In this document: positions 26,661-33,464 of the stretch, one piece after another | Layout of the letters: each line of letters begins with the position of its first letter | How positions within the stretch are numbered: position 1 is the stretch's first letter | Position numbers and translations under genes: made by a program | Assembly: GCF_030846775.1 (NCBI RefSeq) | Contig: NZ_CP132910.1 | Location: forward strand, 3,475,001-3,539,000 | Reading direction: 5' to 3' | Source of the DNA: Geothrix sp. 21YS21S-2 | GTDB lineage: Bacteria > Acidobacteriota > Holophagae > Holophagales > Holophagaceae | Length of the DNA stretch: 64,000 bases | The notes under the pieces: model-generated | What the model was told of the DNA's origin: nothing | Seen by the model: the letters and a program-made list of their open reading frames with translations, nothing else | The model's database searches: none

Positions 26661-27379
26661 ATCCGTTCGCCCCCGGGGCCGAAGCGGCGCTCCTCGAAGA
26701 GGAAGGCGCCGGCCCTGTCCCGGGCCAGCACGGTGGAGGCGCGCGTCCCGTAGGCCTCGGACTGAACGAAGACCGCGGAGAGCAGGCGCTCCCACTCCAG
26801 GGGGACGCCCGTGGCGGGGAGGCGTTCGTCCGGGACGATCTCCCGGTCCGCGAGGATGTCGAAGCAGGGGTTCAGCGCGGGGAGGGAGGCCAGGGCCAGG
26901 GCGAAGCGCTTCCGGGCCGTGGTCAGCTTGGGCCAGGGGGTGTCCAGGAGGTGGTTGGACACGCCGTACACGCCGGGTTCCAGGCTGCGGGGAGCGCCGT
27001 CGCGGTTGGAGCGGTACCAGAGTTCCCCGGTGTCGGCCACCAGGAGGTTGAAGCCGGAGTGGAGCGAGCCGTCGATGGCGGCGGCGAAATCGCCGGGGGA
27101 ACGGTCGCCCAGGAGGAAGTCGCGGGTGAGGTGGCCCCGGGAGAGGCTGCCCTTGGGCACGCCCGGTTCGCGGACATTGGTGACGGCGGCGAAGCGGCCA
27201 TCCTCCCGGATGCCGAGCCAGGTTCCACCGGCCTCGAGGTCCCGGCCGGCCGTCACCCGGGGGTCCTCCGGCCAGGGAGCGGCTGGGGCGCTGGGGCGGG
27301 CGTGGAACTCGTCACGGTTGGCGGCCACAACCAGGGGAAAGCGTGGGTGGGCCTGCCAGGCGACGAGGATGAGGCACAT
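26657..27379 (-). CDS. NRDE-family (TANGO2-like) protein
   Basis: A 240-residue member of the NRDE family: begins [12 protein letters not shown] and has the name-giving [11 protein letters not shown] motif (about 20-30), then [24 protein letters not shown] and [11 protein letters not shown]. Biochemical role is unsettled; the eukaryotic TANGO2 relatives have been linked to haem or lipid handling, which would suit a position at the end of a cytochrome gene run. The N-terminal Cys after Met makes an Ntn-hydrolase-like processing plausible. The start ATG overlaps the upstream CcoS-like stop (TGATG). The 3' end overlaps the TIG lipoprotein gene by 4 bases, convergent. Confidence 0.88.
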   Translation of the reverse strand: MCLILVAWQAHPRFPLVVAANRDEFHARPSAPAAPWPEDPRVTAGRDLEAGGTWLGIREDGRFAAVTNVREPGVPKGSLSRGHLTRDFLLGDRSPGDFAAAIDGSLHSGFNLLVADTGELWYRSNRDGAPRSLEPGVYGVSNHLLDTPWPKLTTARKRFALALASLPALNPCFDILADREIVPDERLPATGVPLEWERLLSAVFVQSEAYGTRASTVLARDRAGAFLFEERRFGPGGERI

Positions 27380-27564
27380 CAGTCCTTGGCCTCGCGCTTG
27401 CCCTTCTTGGGATTGAAGTCCTCGAGCATGCGGAACTTCACCCCTTCGACATCCTTGAACTGGCCGTCGCGGATGGCCCACAGGGCGAAGAGGACGAAGC
27501 CCGCCGCGAAGGCGATGCCCACGGCGGTGAAGACGATGATGAGGGTCCAGTTGGGATGGTCCAT
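27379..27564 (-). CDS. CcoS-like cbb3 oxidase assembly peptide
   Basis: A 61-residue single-pass membrane peptide: helix TLIIVFTAVGIAFAAGFVLFALWAI, then RDGQFKDVEGVKFRMLED. The WAIRDGQFKDVEG segment after the helix matches CcoS (typical pattern WAxRSGQFDDLEGPA), a factor for haem or copper insertion in cbb3 oxidases. The CcoN and CcoO genes of the same run support this. The charged tail (NPKKGKREAKD) would be cytoplasmic. Confidence 0.72.
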   Translation of the reverse strand: MDHPNWTLIIVFTAVGIAFAAGFVLFALWAIRDGQFKDVEGVKFRMLEDFNPKKGKREAKD

Positions 27565-27573
27565 GGGAGTTCC

Positions 27574-27747
27574 TTAATTGGCCACGAGGAACAGGTCGAA
27601 CTTCCAGGCCAGCACCAGCGGCACGAAGAGCATCAGGAAGAAGAAGACGAGCATCTTCACCAGGAAGGGGTTCTCCTGGAGGATCTTGAGGAGGGATACG
27701 GGGGGCTCCTCACCTTCGGGACGGGGCGTTTCGAGGGGTTCGGTCAT
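27574..27747 (-). CDS. 57-residue single-pass membrane peptide of the respiratory gene run
   Basis: Not a recognised family. The peptide begins MTEPLETPRPEGEEPPVSLL, a Pro/Glu-rich cytoplasmic or periplasmic head, then one hydrophobic helix (MLVFFFLMLFVPLVLAW) and ends KFDLFLVAN. It is 9 bases from the CcoS-like gene and 10 from the next peptide, with an AGGAGC-type ribosome-binding site upstream. The compact spacing, same strand and membrane helix argue that it is a real small subunit or assembly peptide of the neighbouring complex. Confidence 0.7.
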   Translation of the reverse strand: MTEPLETPRPEGEEPPVSLLKILQENPFLVKMLVFFFLMLFVPLVLAWKFDLFLVAN

Positions 27748-27757
27748 GGGCGGCTCC

Positions 27758-27892
27758 TCACTTCTCGGCCACTTCGCCGAAAAGGGCGACGAGGTAGAGC
27801 AGTCCGAAGAAGAACAGGTAGAAAAGCAGGTAGCGGAGCATCACCACGTAGTCCTTGGCCTGGGGCTCGGCCTTCTTGGCGGGGGTGGCCAT
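27758..27892 (-). CDS. 44-residue single-pass membrane peptide of the respiratory gene run
   Basis: A very short frame, MATPAKKAEPQAKDYVVMLRY followed by one helix (LLFYLFFFGLLYLVALF) and GEVAEK. A basic/acidic head followed by a single aromatic-rich membrane helix is typical of accessory subunits of quinol oxidases and bc complexes. It starts 1 base after the FlpD-like stop codon. No family recognised. Confidence 0.68.
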   Translation of the reverse strand: MATPAKKAEPQAKDYVVMLRYLLFYLFFFGLLYLVALFGEVAEK

Positions 27893-27893
27893 C

Positions 27894-28298
27894 CTAGTCC
27901 TCCAGCACGGGTTTGACGTCCAGGCCGGCCTTGAAGGCGGCCAGGGCCTCCAGGAAGGCCACCCGGTCCTTCATGGTCACGAAGAACATGCCCACCTTGC
28001 GGCGGTCGGTGGTCTTGCGGAGCTTGGGGTTGCGCTTGCCTTCGAGCCGCTCGCGGATCATGAGGTTGCCGGTGCGGTAGTGGCAGTCCCCGATGGCGCA
28101 GCCGCACACGAAGGTGGCGTCGGCGCCGTTGGCCAGGGCGGCCTCCATGAGCGTGGGCTTGACCATGCCCGAGCAGGGCACGATGACGAACTTGGTCTCC
28201 GGGTCGTCCAGCAGGGCCTTGTTCGCGTCCAGCATGCGCTCCACGGGGAGGCTGCGCTCGCACACGAAACCGATGATGGTGCGCTTGGTTTCTGACAT
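27894..28298 (-). CDS. FlpD/MvhD-like iron-sulfur electron-transfer protein
   Basis: A 134-residue member of the methyl-viologen-reducing hydrogenase delta (FlpD/MvhD) family, which passes electrons to heterodisulfide-reductase-type partners through a [2Fe-2S] cluster. Conserved pieces: IGFVCERS near the start, VPCSGMVKPTLMEAALANGADATFVCGC and the family hallmark GDCHYRTGNL (about 67-76). The first Cys pair is reduced to one Cys. No hydrogenase, HdrA or formate dehydrogenase gene is nearby. It lies directly after the cytochrome b-ferredoxin gene (0 spacing), so the ferredoxin domain of that protein is its likely partner. Confidence 0.88.
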   Translation of the reverse strand: MSETKRTIIGFVCERSLPVERMLDANKALLDDPETKFVIVPCSGMVKPTLMEAALANGADATFVCGCAIGDCHYRTGNLMIRERLEGKRNPKLRKTTDRRKVGMFFVTMKDRVAFLEALAAFKAGLDVKPVLED

Positions 28299-29531
28299 TC
28301 AGGCTCCCTTCTTCACGAGGGCCAGGAGATCGGCCTCCAGGGTCTTGGAGTGCAGCTCGGGCAGCTCGATGGCCTGGAAGGGGCAGGCCCCCACGCAGAT
28401 GCCGCACTCGCTGCACCGGGCCGCCTGCACCACGGCGATCTGCTTGAACTTGCTGCCCGGGGCCCGGTCCACCATGGTGATGGCCTCGAACGGGCAGTCC
28501 AGGCTGCAGAAGGTGCAGCCCGTGCACTTGGCTTCGATGACCTCGGCGATGTTGGCCCGGCGGTCCTTGGGGTAGAAGGGCGCCACGCACAGCAGCACCG
28601 TGGAGCCGCCCAGGATCAGCCAGGTCCAGGTGGTGCCCACGTTCTGGATGAGCCAGTAGGGGAACATGTACCAGGCGTCGTAGCGGATGGTCTCCACCAG
28701 GGTGCCGATCTGGGCCGGGGCGTCGCTGGCGATGTAGGCGGCCTGCGCGGCGATGCGGGGGTCATGGCCGTACTTGGCCAGCAGCTCGTGCGTGATGTTG
28801 ATGGCCGGCAGGGTGCCCGCGGCCAGGAGGATGAAGCCCAGCAGCAGGAAGTTGGTGGCCCGGCTGGGGGTGACCACGGGTTCCTTGAGGCGGATGAAGT
28901 GCATCCACACGAGGAAGAAGATGAACACGGCCCCGCCCACGTGGAAGAAGAGGAAACGGGTGAGGGTGTAGTCCGTGATGCCTTCGCCGCCCACCAGGAA
29001 GCTCGACAGGGCCGCGCCGATGACGGGCACCCCGTCGAAGAGGTGCTGGGTGGCCACGACGATGTAGTAGGCCCGGGCGTCCCACACCAGGAGGTAGCCG
29101 GTGAGCCCCACGAAGAGCACGAAGATGAGCAGGCCCACGCCCGTGACCCAGGGCAGCCAGCGCCAGGCGCGGTGCCGGTCCGTGAAGTAGACCCGGAACA
29201 TGTGCAGGAGGGTGACGATCATCATGGCCGCCGCGCCCCAGCGGTGGATGCCGCGCACCACGGCGCCGTAGGGGATGCCCGCGGCCAGGTTGATGGGGTC
29301 GCCCGGGGTGGGGAGGGCGGAGATGTAGTTCACGCTGGACCAGGCCCTGTCCAGGGTGGGGATGTAGTACATCCACAGCAGGATCCCGGAGAAGATGAGG
29401 AACCAGAAGGTGTAGAGGGGGAGCGCCCCGTGGAAGTACAGGGGGTTGTGCTCCTGGGTGGTGAGGAAGTTGACCAGCTTCTCGAAGCTGACCGTGAGGC
29501 TCTTGGTGAGGCGCAGGAATTTGCGGTACAT
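28299..29531 (-). CDS. cytochrome b fused to a 2[4Fe-4S] ferredoxin domain
   Basis: A 410-residue membrane protein. The N-terminal part is a cytochrome b with both haem ligand pairs intact: H96/H110 in GIHRWGAAAMMIVTLLH and H197/H211 in FFHVGGAVFIFFLVWMH, each 14 residues apart. Further helices include a DAWYMFPY segment (285-292) where Qo-site PEWY would lie. The C-terminus carries two ferredoxin motifs, CTGCTFCSLDCP (C336-C346) and CSECGICVGACP (C373-C383), probably cytoplasmic. I start at ATG 29531 (MYRKFLRL); the longer frame would overlap the preceding gene. It may move electrons between quinone and the FlpD-like protein. Confidence 0.92.
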   Translation of the reverse strand: MYRKFLRLTKSLTVSFEKLVNFLTTQEHNPLYFHGALPLYTFWFLIFSGILLWMYYIPTLDRAWSSVNYISALPTPGDPINLAAGIPYGAVVRGIHRWGAAAMMIVTLLHMFRVYFTDRHRAWRWLPWVTGVGLLIFVLFVGLTGYLLVWDARAYYIVVATQHLFDGVPVIGAALSSFLVGGEGITDYTLTRFLFFHVGGAVFIFFLVWMHFIRLKEPVVTPSRATNFLLLGFILLAAGTLPAINITHELLAKYGHDPRIAAQAAYIASDAPAQIGTLVETIRYDAWYMFPYWLIQNVGTTWTWLILGGSTVLLCVAPFYPKDRRANIAEVIEAKCTGCTFCSLDCPFEAITMVDRAPGSKFKQIAVVQAARCSECGICVGACPFQAIELPELHSKTLEADLLALVKKGA

Positions 29532-29539
29532 GTCGTCCC

Positions 29540-29824
29540 CTACTGGTCCAGGGTGGTGCTCTGCTTGCGCAGGTAGGCGGCGCCCACTTCGGCCAGGGCC
29601 GCGACCACGAAGGCCCAGCCCAGCCACTTGACCACGTCGAATTCGCGGAAGGGTTCCTTGTTGGTGGTCTCCAGGCGCATCTGCGCCGGCACCGGCACGC
29701 CCGGGGGCGGGCCCACCTCGGTGAGCACGCTGTGCAGGATGAAGTACCCGAAGATGCCGAGGCCGGTCAGCAGGAAGATCACACCGAAGATGGGTCGCTT
29801 GCGCATGGGCTCAACCTTGGTCAT
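29540..29824 (-). CDS. two-helix small membrane protein of the respiratory gene run (94 aa)
   Basis: Two predicted membrane helices (FGVIFLLTGLGIFGYFI and VVKWLGWAFVVAALAEVGAAYL) separated by a periplasmic-looking loop with GPPPGVPVPAQMRLET. No family recognised. The start is ATG 29824, which overlaps the upstream gene by 14 bases; ATG 29806, five bases after the upstream stop, is a good alternative. Lies between the two cytochrome b genes and is probably a structural subunit. Confidence 0.75.
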   Translation of the reverse strand: MTKVEPMRKRPIFGVIFLLTGLGIFGYFILHSVLTEVGPPPGVPVPAQMRLETTNKEPFREFDVVKWLGWAFVVAALAEVGAAYLRKQSTTLDQ

Positions 29825-30101
29825 GTTCGTCGCGTTTCAGGAAAAGGCGGTCGGCGATGCGATCGAGGAGGGGCCGGGGGCGGGTGATGCGCCCCCGCGC
29901 CTTCTCCTCCGCGTAGACCACCACGGCCAGGGAGATCATGAGGAGCAGGAAGCCGGTGAGGGCCGCCAGGATGCCGGCGTAGGTGCCCGGGGTGGGGGTG
30001 GCCTTGAAGGCGTTCCACCGGCTGAAGGTGGCGCTGAGCACCCCCACCGCCAGGACCGTCCCGGTCCACTTGCACGCCTGGATCTGCCGGAGGGAATACA
30101 T
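29811..30101 (-). CDS. two-helix small membrane protein of the respiratory gene run (96 aa)
   Basis: Two membrane helices (WTGTVLAVGVLSATFS and YAGILAALTGFLLLMISLAVVVYA) followed by a basic, cytoplasmic-looking tail (ARGRITRPRPLLDRIADRLFLKRDEHDQG). Starts 1 base after the upstream cytochrome b stop codon. Not recognised as a family; position and topology suggest an accessory subunit. Confidence 0.75.
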   Translation of the reverse strand: MYSLRQIQACKWTGTVLAVGVLSATFSRWNAFKATPTPGTYAGILAALTGFLLLMISLAVVVYAEEKARGRITRPRPLLDRIADRLFLKRDEHDQG

Positions 30102-30102
30102 G

Positions 30103-31677
30103 TCAGGCTCCCGCAGCCTTGGGCTTGGCCTTGGCCAGGGCCGCCAGCTCCTCGGCCTTCTTGCGGCGCCCCCACCGGCCCAGGCCGATATAGATGCCGG
30201 AGGCGATGATCCCGAGCCAGGCGGCCACGTGCACCAGCCACAGCTCCATGCCCGGCGGCTTTCCGGGGCCCTTCTTGCTGGTGAGCCAGAGGTTCAGGCC
30301 GGGGCGGTTCTTTTCCAGCCACTCGAAGGCCATGTCCGGGGTGGCCAGGGGGTTGGCCTGCTGCAGCCGGGCCAGGACCTTGGGCATCTCCGTCTTGCCG
30401 AGCACGTTCCACTCCCGGATATCGCCGAAGTAGTGGTACAGGGTGTTGGCGGACATGCACACGAGGATGAAGGCCACGAAGAAGAGGTGGAAGGTCTCCC
30501 ACCAGCGCTTCTGGTCCCGCCGCATGACGTAGGCCCAGTCCTGGAGGTAGCCCGCCAGGAGGAAGCCGCCCATGGAGAAGTACCACAGCGGCGCGTCCCG
30601 GTGCAGGTCGGCGATGCCGTTGAGGATGAGGAAGCTGAAGACGATGAAATAGATGAGCCCGCCGATGCCGATCCAGTTGAAGATCTGGCGCTTGCCCCAT
30701 TCCCGCTCGGGCCGCCGGTCCAGGAACATGGAGGCCAGCACCAGGAAGGGGATCGCCACGGTGAGCACGGTGGCCAGGTAGGGATCCTGGAGCTTCAGGA
30801 AGTGATACATGGCCAGGAAGTACCAGTCCGAGAGGATGGGGTTGGGGGTCACCTCGGGGTTGGCGGGGCTGCCCTGGGCCGCGGGGATCATGATGGCGAT
30901 GGCCAGGATCACGCCGAAGACCGCCAGCTTGGCCCAGTGGCTGATGTTCATGCGCTTGAAGCCCAGGCGGTACACCCGCAGCTCGAAGAAGATCATCGGG
31001 ATGAAACTGAGCATGAAGTGGAAGGCGTAGAACCGGGTCACGGTGGCCGGACCGATGCTGGTGCCCCCCAGGAGGATCTGGGCGGTGGTCTTGCCCTGGT
31101 TGGTCCAGTTGATGAAATCGCCGCCCGGGAGCCAGCTGGGGTTCTGGTCCAGGTAGGTGGGGAAGGTGGCCATGACCTTGGTGGCCCACAGGGCGCGCTG
31201 GTTCCAGATGAGGAGGTAGCCGGTGAGGCCGGAATACATGCCGATGATCAGCAGCAGCAGGGCGATGATGAAGGTGAACTCGTTGCCCTGCTTGTATTCG
31301 CCCGTGAACCACATGCGGTAGACGCGCATGGTGGCCAGGATGATGAAGGCGTCCGCCCCGTACTTGTGGAGGCCGCGGGTGAGGGAGCCGATGGGCACGG
31401 GGCCCCAGCGCCAGTTGTGCTGGATCCGCTCGATGGAGTGGTAGGCCTGGTCGGTGACCGGCACGTAGTAGATCATCAGCACCACGCCGCTGAGGATCAC
31501 CAGCATCCAGACCCAGTACCACATGCCCCCGAGGGTGTACCAGGGATTGGACTTGGCCTGTTCGGTGCGGCCCTCGTCGAACAGCTCCATCTTCGTCCAC
31601 CGCTCCTGGAACCACTTGAGGAAGGTGGCGGGGGCGTCGAAGAGGCCCCGGATGAGATAGGGAATGGCCTTAACCAA
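30103..31677 (-). CDS. cytochrome b subunit with both haem bH ligands replaced by Arg
   Basis: A 524-residue bc-type cytochrome b with a long C-terminal part. Helix B reads GLHKYGADAFIILATMR: H104 is present, but the residue 14 further on, normally the second His, is R118 (CGC). Helix D reads AFHFMLSFIPMIFFELR: H220 is present, and the partner position is R234 (CGG). The retained pair corresponds to haem bL; both ligands of haem bH are lost. A Qo-site-like SDWY lies at 283-286. The C-terminal helices and a soluble stretch (about 430-480) precede a final helix and a basic tail. It overlaps the Rieske gene by 8 bases, so they form one unit. Confidence 0.93.
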   Translation of the reverse strand: MVKAIPYLIRGLFDAPATFLKWFQERWTKMELFDEGRTEQAKSNPWYTLGGMWYWVWMLVILSGVVLMIYYVPVTDQAYHSIERIQHNWRWGPVPIGSLTRGLHKYGADAFIILATMRVYRMWFTGEYKQGNEFTFIIALLLLIIGMYSGLTGYLLIWNQRALWATKVMATFPTYLDQNPSWLPGGDFINWTNQGKTTAQILLGGTSIGPATVTRFYAFHFMLSFIPMIFFELRVYRLGFKRMNISHWAKLAVFGVILAIAIMIPAAQGSPANPEVTPNPILSDWYFLAMYHFLKLQDPYLATVLTVAIPFLVLASMFLDRRPEREWGKRQIFNWIGIGGLIYFIVFSFLILNGIADLHRDAPLWYFSMGGFLLAGYLQDWAYVMRRDQKRWWETFHLFFVAFILVCMSANTLYHYFGDIREWNVLGKTEMPKVLARLQQANPLATPDMAFEWLEKNRPGLNLWLTSKKGPGKPPGMELWLVHVAAWLGIIASGIYIGLGRWGRRKKAEELAALAKAKPKAAGA

Positions 31678-32305
31678 CGCCGCCTCCTTCCGTGCCGGTG
31701 ATCAGGATCTGCCCGTCCTTGATGTCGAAGGACATGGTGCGCGGGGGCCGGGGCGCCGGGCCCGAGACCACCTTGCCCGGCAGCAGTCCCTGGAGGTTGA
31801 CTTCCGTCTTGCGGGTGGGGTCGTACACCGAGAGGTGGCAGGGGCACGCGAAGTAGGGATGCGTGGGTGCGGGGGGCTTGTAGTTGTACCCGCCGGCCAG
31901 TTCCTCGGGGCTCTTGACGAAGTTGAACGTGCAGCCCAGGTGCGGGCAGATGCGCTGCACGACGACGAACTTCGACTTGGGATCCTTCGGATCCGCGAGG
32001 TCGTCCGGAAGGCGCACCACGAAGCCGGGTATCTTGGCTCCCTGGATCTTGCGGCTGGAGTACTCCACGGATTTCCGGATGTAGATGAACTCCTTGAAGT
32101 CCCAGGGCTGGGTGAGTTCGCTCAGGGCGGCCACGATCTGGATGCTGCTGCCGGCCTCGTCGGGGGGGGCCACCAGGCCCTTGACGCCCCCGACGGTGGT
32201 GGGCTTGAAGTACCGGATCAGGGCACTGGCGGCCAGCACGGCGCCCCCGAGGATGGGGATGCTCGTGATGGCCTTCAGGAAGAGCCGGCGCTGGTTCTCC
32301 TTCAT
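31670..32305 (-). CDS. Rieske [2Fe-2S] protein
   Basis: The high-potential iron-sulfur subunit of a bc-type complex. N-terminal anchor after twin Arg (RRLFLKAITSIPILGGAVLAASALI), suggesting Tat export. Cluster boxes: CPHLGC (C120, H122, C125) and CPCHLS (C154, C156, H157), giving ligands C120, H122, C154 and H157 and a C125-C156 disulfide. The spacer between the boxes is longer than in mitochondrial proteins. Start chosen at ATG 32305, with AGGAG 6 bases before; a GTG precedes it in frame. It lies between the dihaem cytochrome and the bH-less cytochrome b. Confidence 0.94.
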   Translation of the reverse strand: MKENQRRLFLKAITSIPILGGAVLAASALIRYFKPTTVGGVKGLVAPPDEAGSSIQIVAALSELTQPWDFKEFIYIRKSVEYSSRKIQGAKIPGFVVRLPDDLADPKDPKSKFVVVQRICPHLGCTFNFVKSPEELAGGYNYKPPAPTHPYFACPCHLSVYDPTRKTEVNLQGLLPGKVVSGPAPRPPRTMSFDIKDGQILITGTEGGGVG

Positions 32306-32314
32306 CACAATCTC

Positions 32315-33283
32315 CTATTCGTGCTCATAGGTGCGGCTGCGGACGCCGTCCACCAGCATCCAGCGCTGGTCTTCGGTGAGGACGCCGCGCCAGCTGGGCA
32401 TGGCGGACCACTGGTGGACGAACTGCTGGAGCGACTCGGGCGTCATGGAGGCCCGGACGGAGGCGGGGATGGTCTTGAACTGGCCGCCCTCGGAGATGCG
32501 CCAGAAGAGGAAGGCGTCGGTGCTCTGGGCGAGGGCCTTGCGGTTGGAGAAGTCGAAGGGCGGCGGGTTGAGGGTCCGGGCCAGGGGGCCGTTGCCCTGG
32601 GCGGTGTCCCCATGGCAGACCGAGCAGTTCTGGCCGTACAGGTCCCACACGTCCTTGAACTGGGTGGGGCTCGCGGCGGCGATGGCGCGGCTCCAGACAT
32701 AGTAGACGGCGTTCCACACCGGGACCGGGTCCCCGGTGGCCACCAGCTGGTCGCCCCGCAGGTCCTTGATGGCGCGCATCCAGCCTTCGCCGGGCTTGCC
32801 GCCGGGGCCGGGGTGCTCGAAGAATCCCTGGGAGGGGTCGCCCTCCAGCTTCGGGGCGCGGCCGTGGGCGATGAGCCGGTACAGCTGGCTGGGGGTGCGC
32901 TGGAAGCGCCAGGCGCGGCTGGTGAAGTCGGGGCCGACCTTGGGGGGGACCACGGGCCACCGGCCCTCGGCGGCGAGCTCCTTCACCTTCGCGCCGTAGT
33001 CGGCGTGGGTGGGGGGCAGGGCGGCCTGCTTCCGGATGTCGGCGGCTTCGGCGGCCGTGAGGAGGGTGCCGTGGCAGGAGGCGCAGTTGGCGGTGTAGGT
33101 GGCCCTGCCCTTGAGGGCGGAGGGGAGGCCGAGGGGGTACGGGGTCTCGGCGCCGGGCTCCAGCCCCGCGGGGGCGGCAGAAGCCGAGAGGACGACGTCC
33201 TTGCCGGCGCCGCGGCGGGTGGACAGGCCCTTGTCGGCGCATGCCAGGAGGAGGATGGGCAGGAGGAGGAGGTATTTTCGCAT
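32315..33283 (-). CDS. dihaem cytochrome c lipoprotein
   Basis: A 322-residue exported protein with lipobox LLAC (Cys 15) and two haem c sites, CASCH at 67-71 and CSVCH at 220-224. Sixth ligands could be Met in the SAMPSWRG region and in the first domain. No cytochrome c1 gene is present in the run, so this protein may take electrons from the Rieske centre and hand them to the CcoO/CcoP-like subunit. The start is ATG 33283; a TTG in frame just before is less likely. Confidence 0.9.
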   Translation of the reverse strand: MRKYLLLLPILLLACADKGLSTRRGAGKDVVLSASAAPAGLEPGAETPYPLGLPSALKGRATYTANCASCHGTLLTAAEAADIRKQAALPPTHADYGAKVKELAAEGRWPVVPPKVGPDFTSRAWRFQRTPSQLYRLIAHGRAPKLEGDPSQGFFEHPGPGGKPGEGWMRAIKDLRGDQLVATGDPVPVWNAVYYVWSRAIAAASPTQFKDVWDLYGQNCSVCHGDTAQGNGPLARTLNPPPFDFSNRKALAQSTDAFLFWRISEGGQFKTIPASVRASMTPESLQQFVHQWSAMPSWRGVLTEDQRWMLVDGVRSRTYEHE

Positions 33284-33292
33284 CAACCGCTC

Positions 33293-33457
33293 CTAGGTGC
33301 CGCTGGGCCGGATCCAGGCCAGCACGGCCCAGATGAGGATGACGAGGTACATGATCACGAGGGCGAAGGGGGCCTTGCCGTGGCCGACCTTGGTGCCGGA
33401 CACCTCCTCCATGAGGTCCTCGTCTTCCTGGTTGTCCTTGCCGGGTTCGTTGGTCAT
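33293..33457 (-). CDS. CcoQ-like single-helix peptide
   Basis: A 54-residue peptide with an acidic head (NQEDEDLMEEVSG) and one C-terminal helix (FALVIMYLVILIWAVLAW). It lies between the CcoO/P-like gene and the dihaem cytochrome, where cbb3 clusters often carry the small CcoQ subunit. Sequence similarity alone does not prove that; the assignment rests on position and size. Start ATG 33457 chosen; a longer frame overlaps the upstream stop. Confidence 0.65.
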   Translation of the reverse strand: MTNEPGKDNQEDEDLMEEVSGTKVGHGKAPFALVIMYLVILIWAVLAWIRPSGT

Positions 33458-33464
33458 GGGCACC

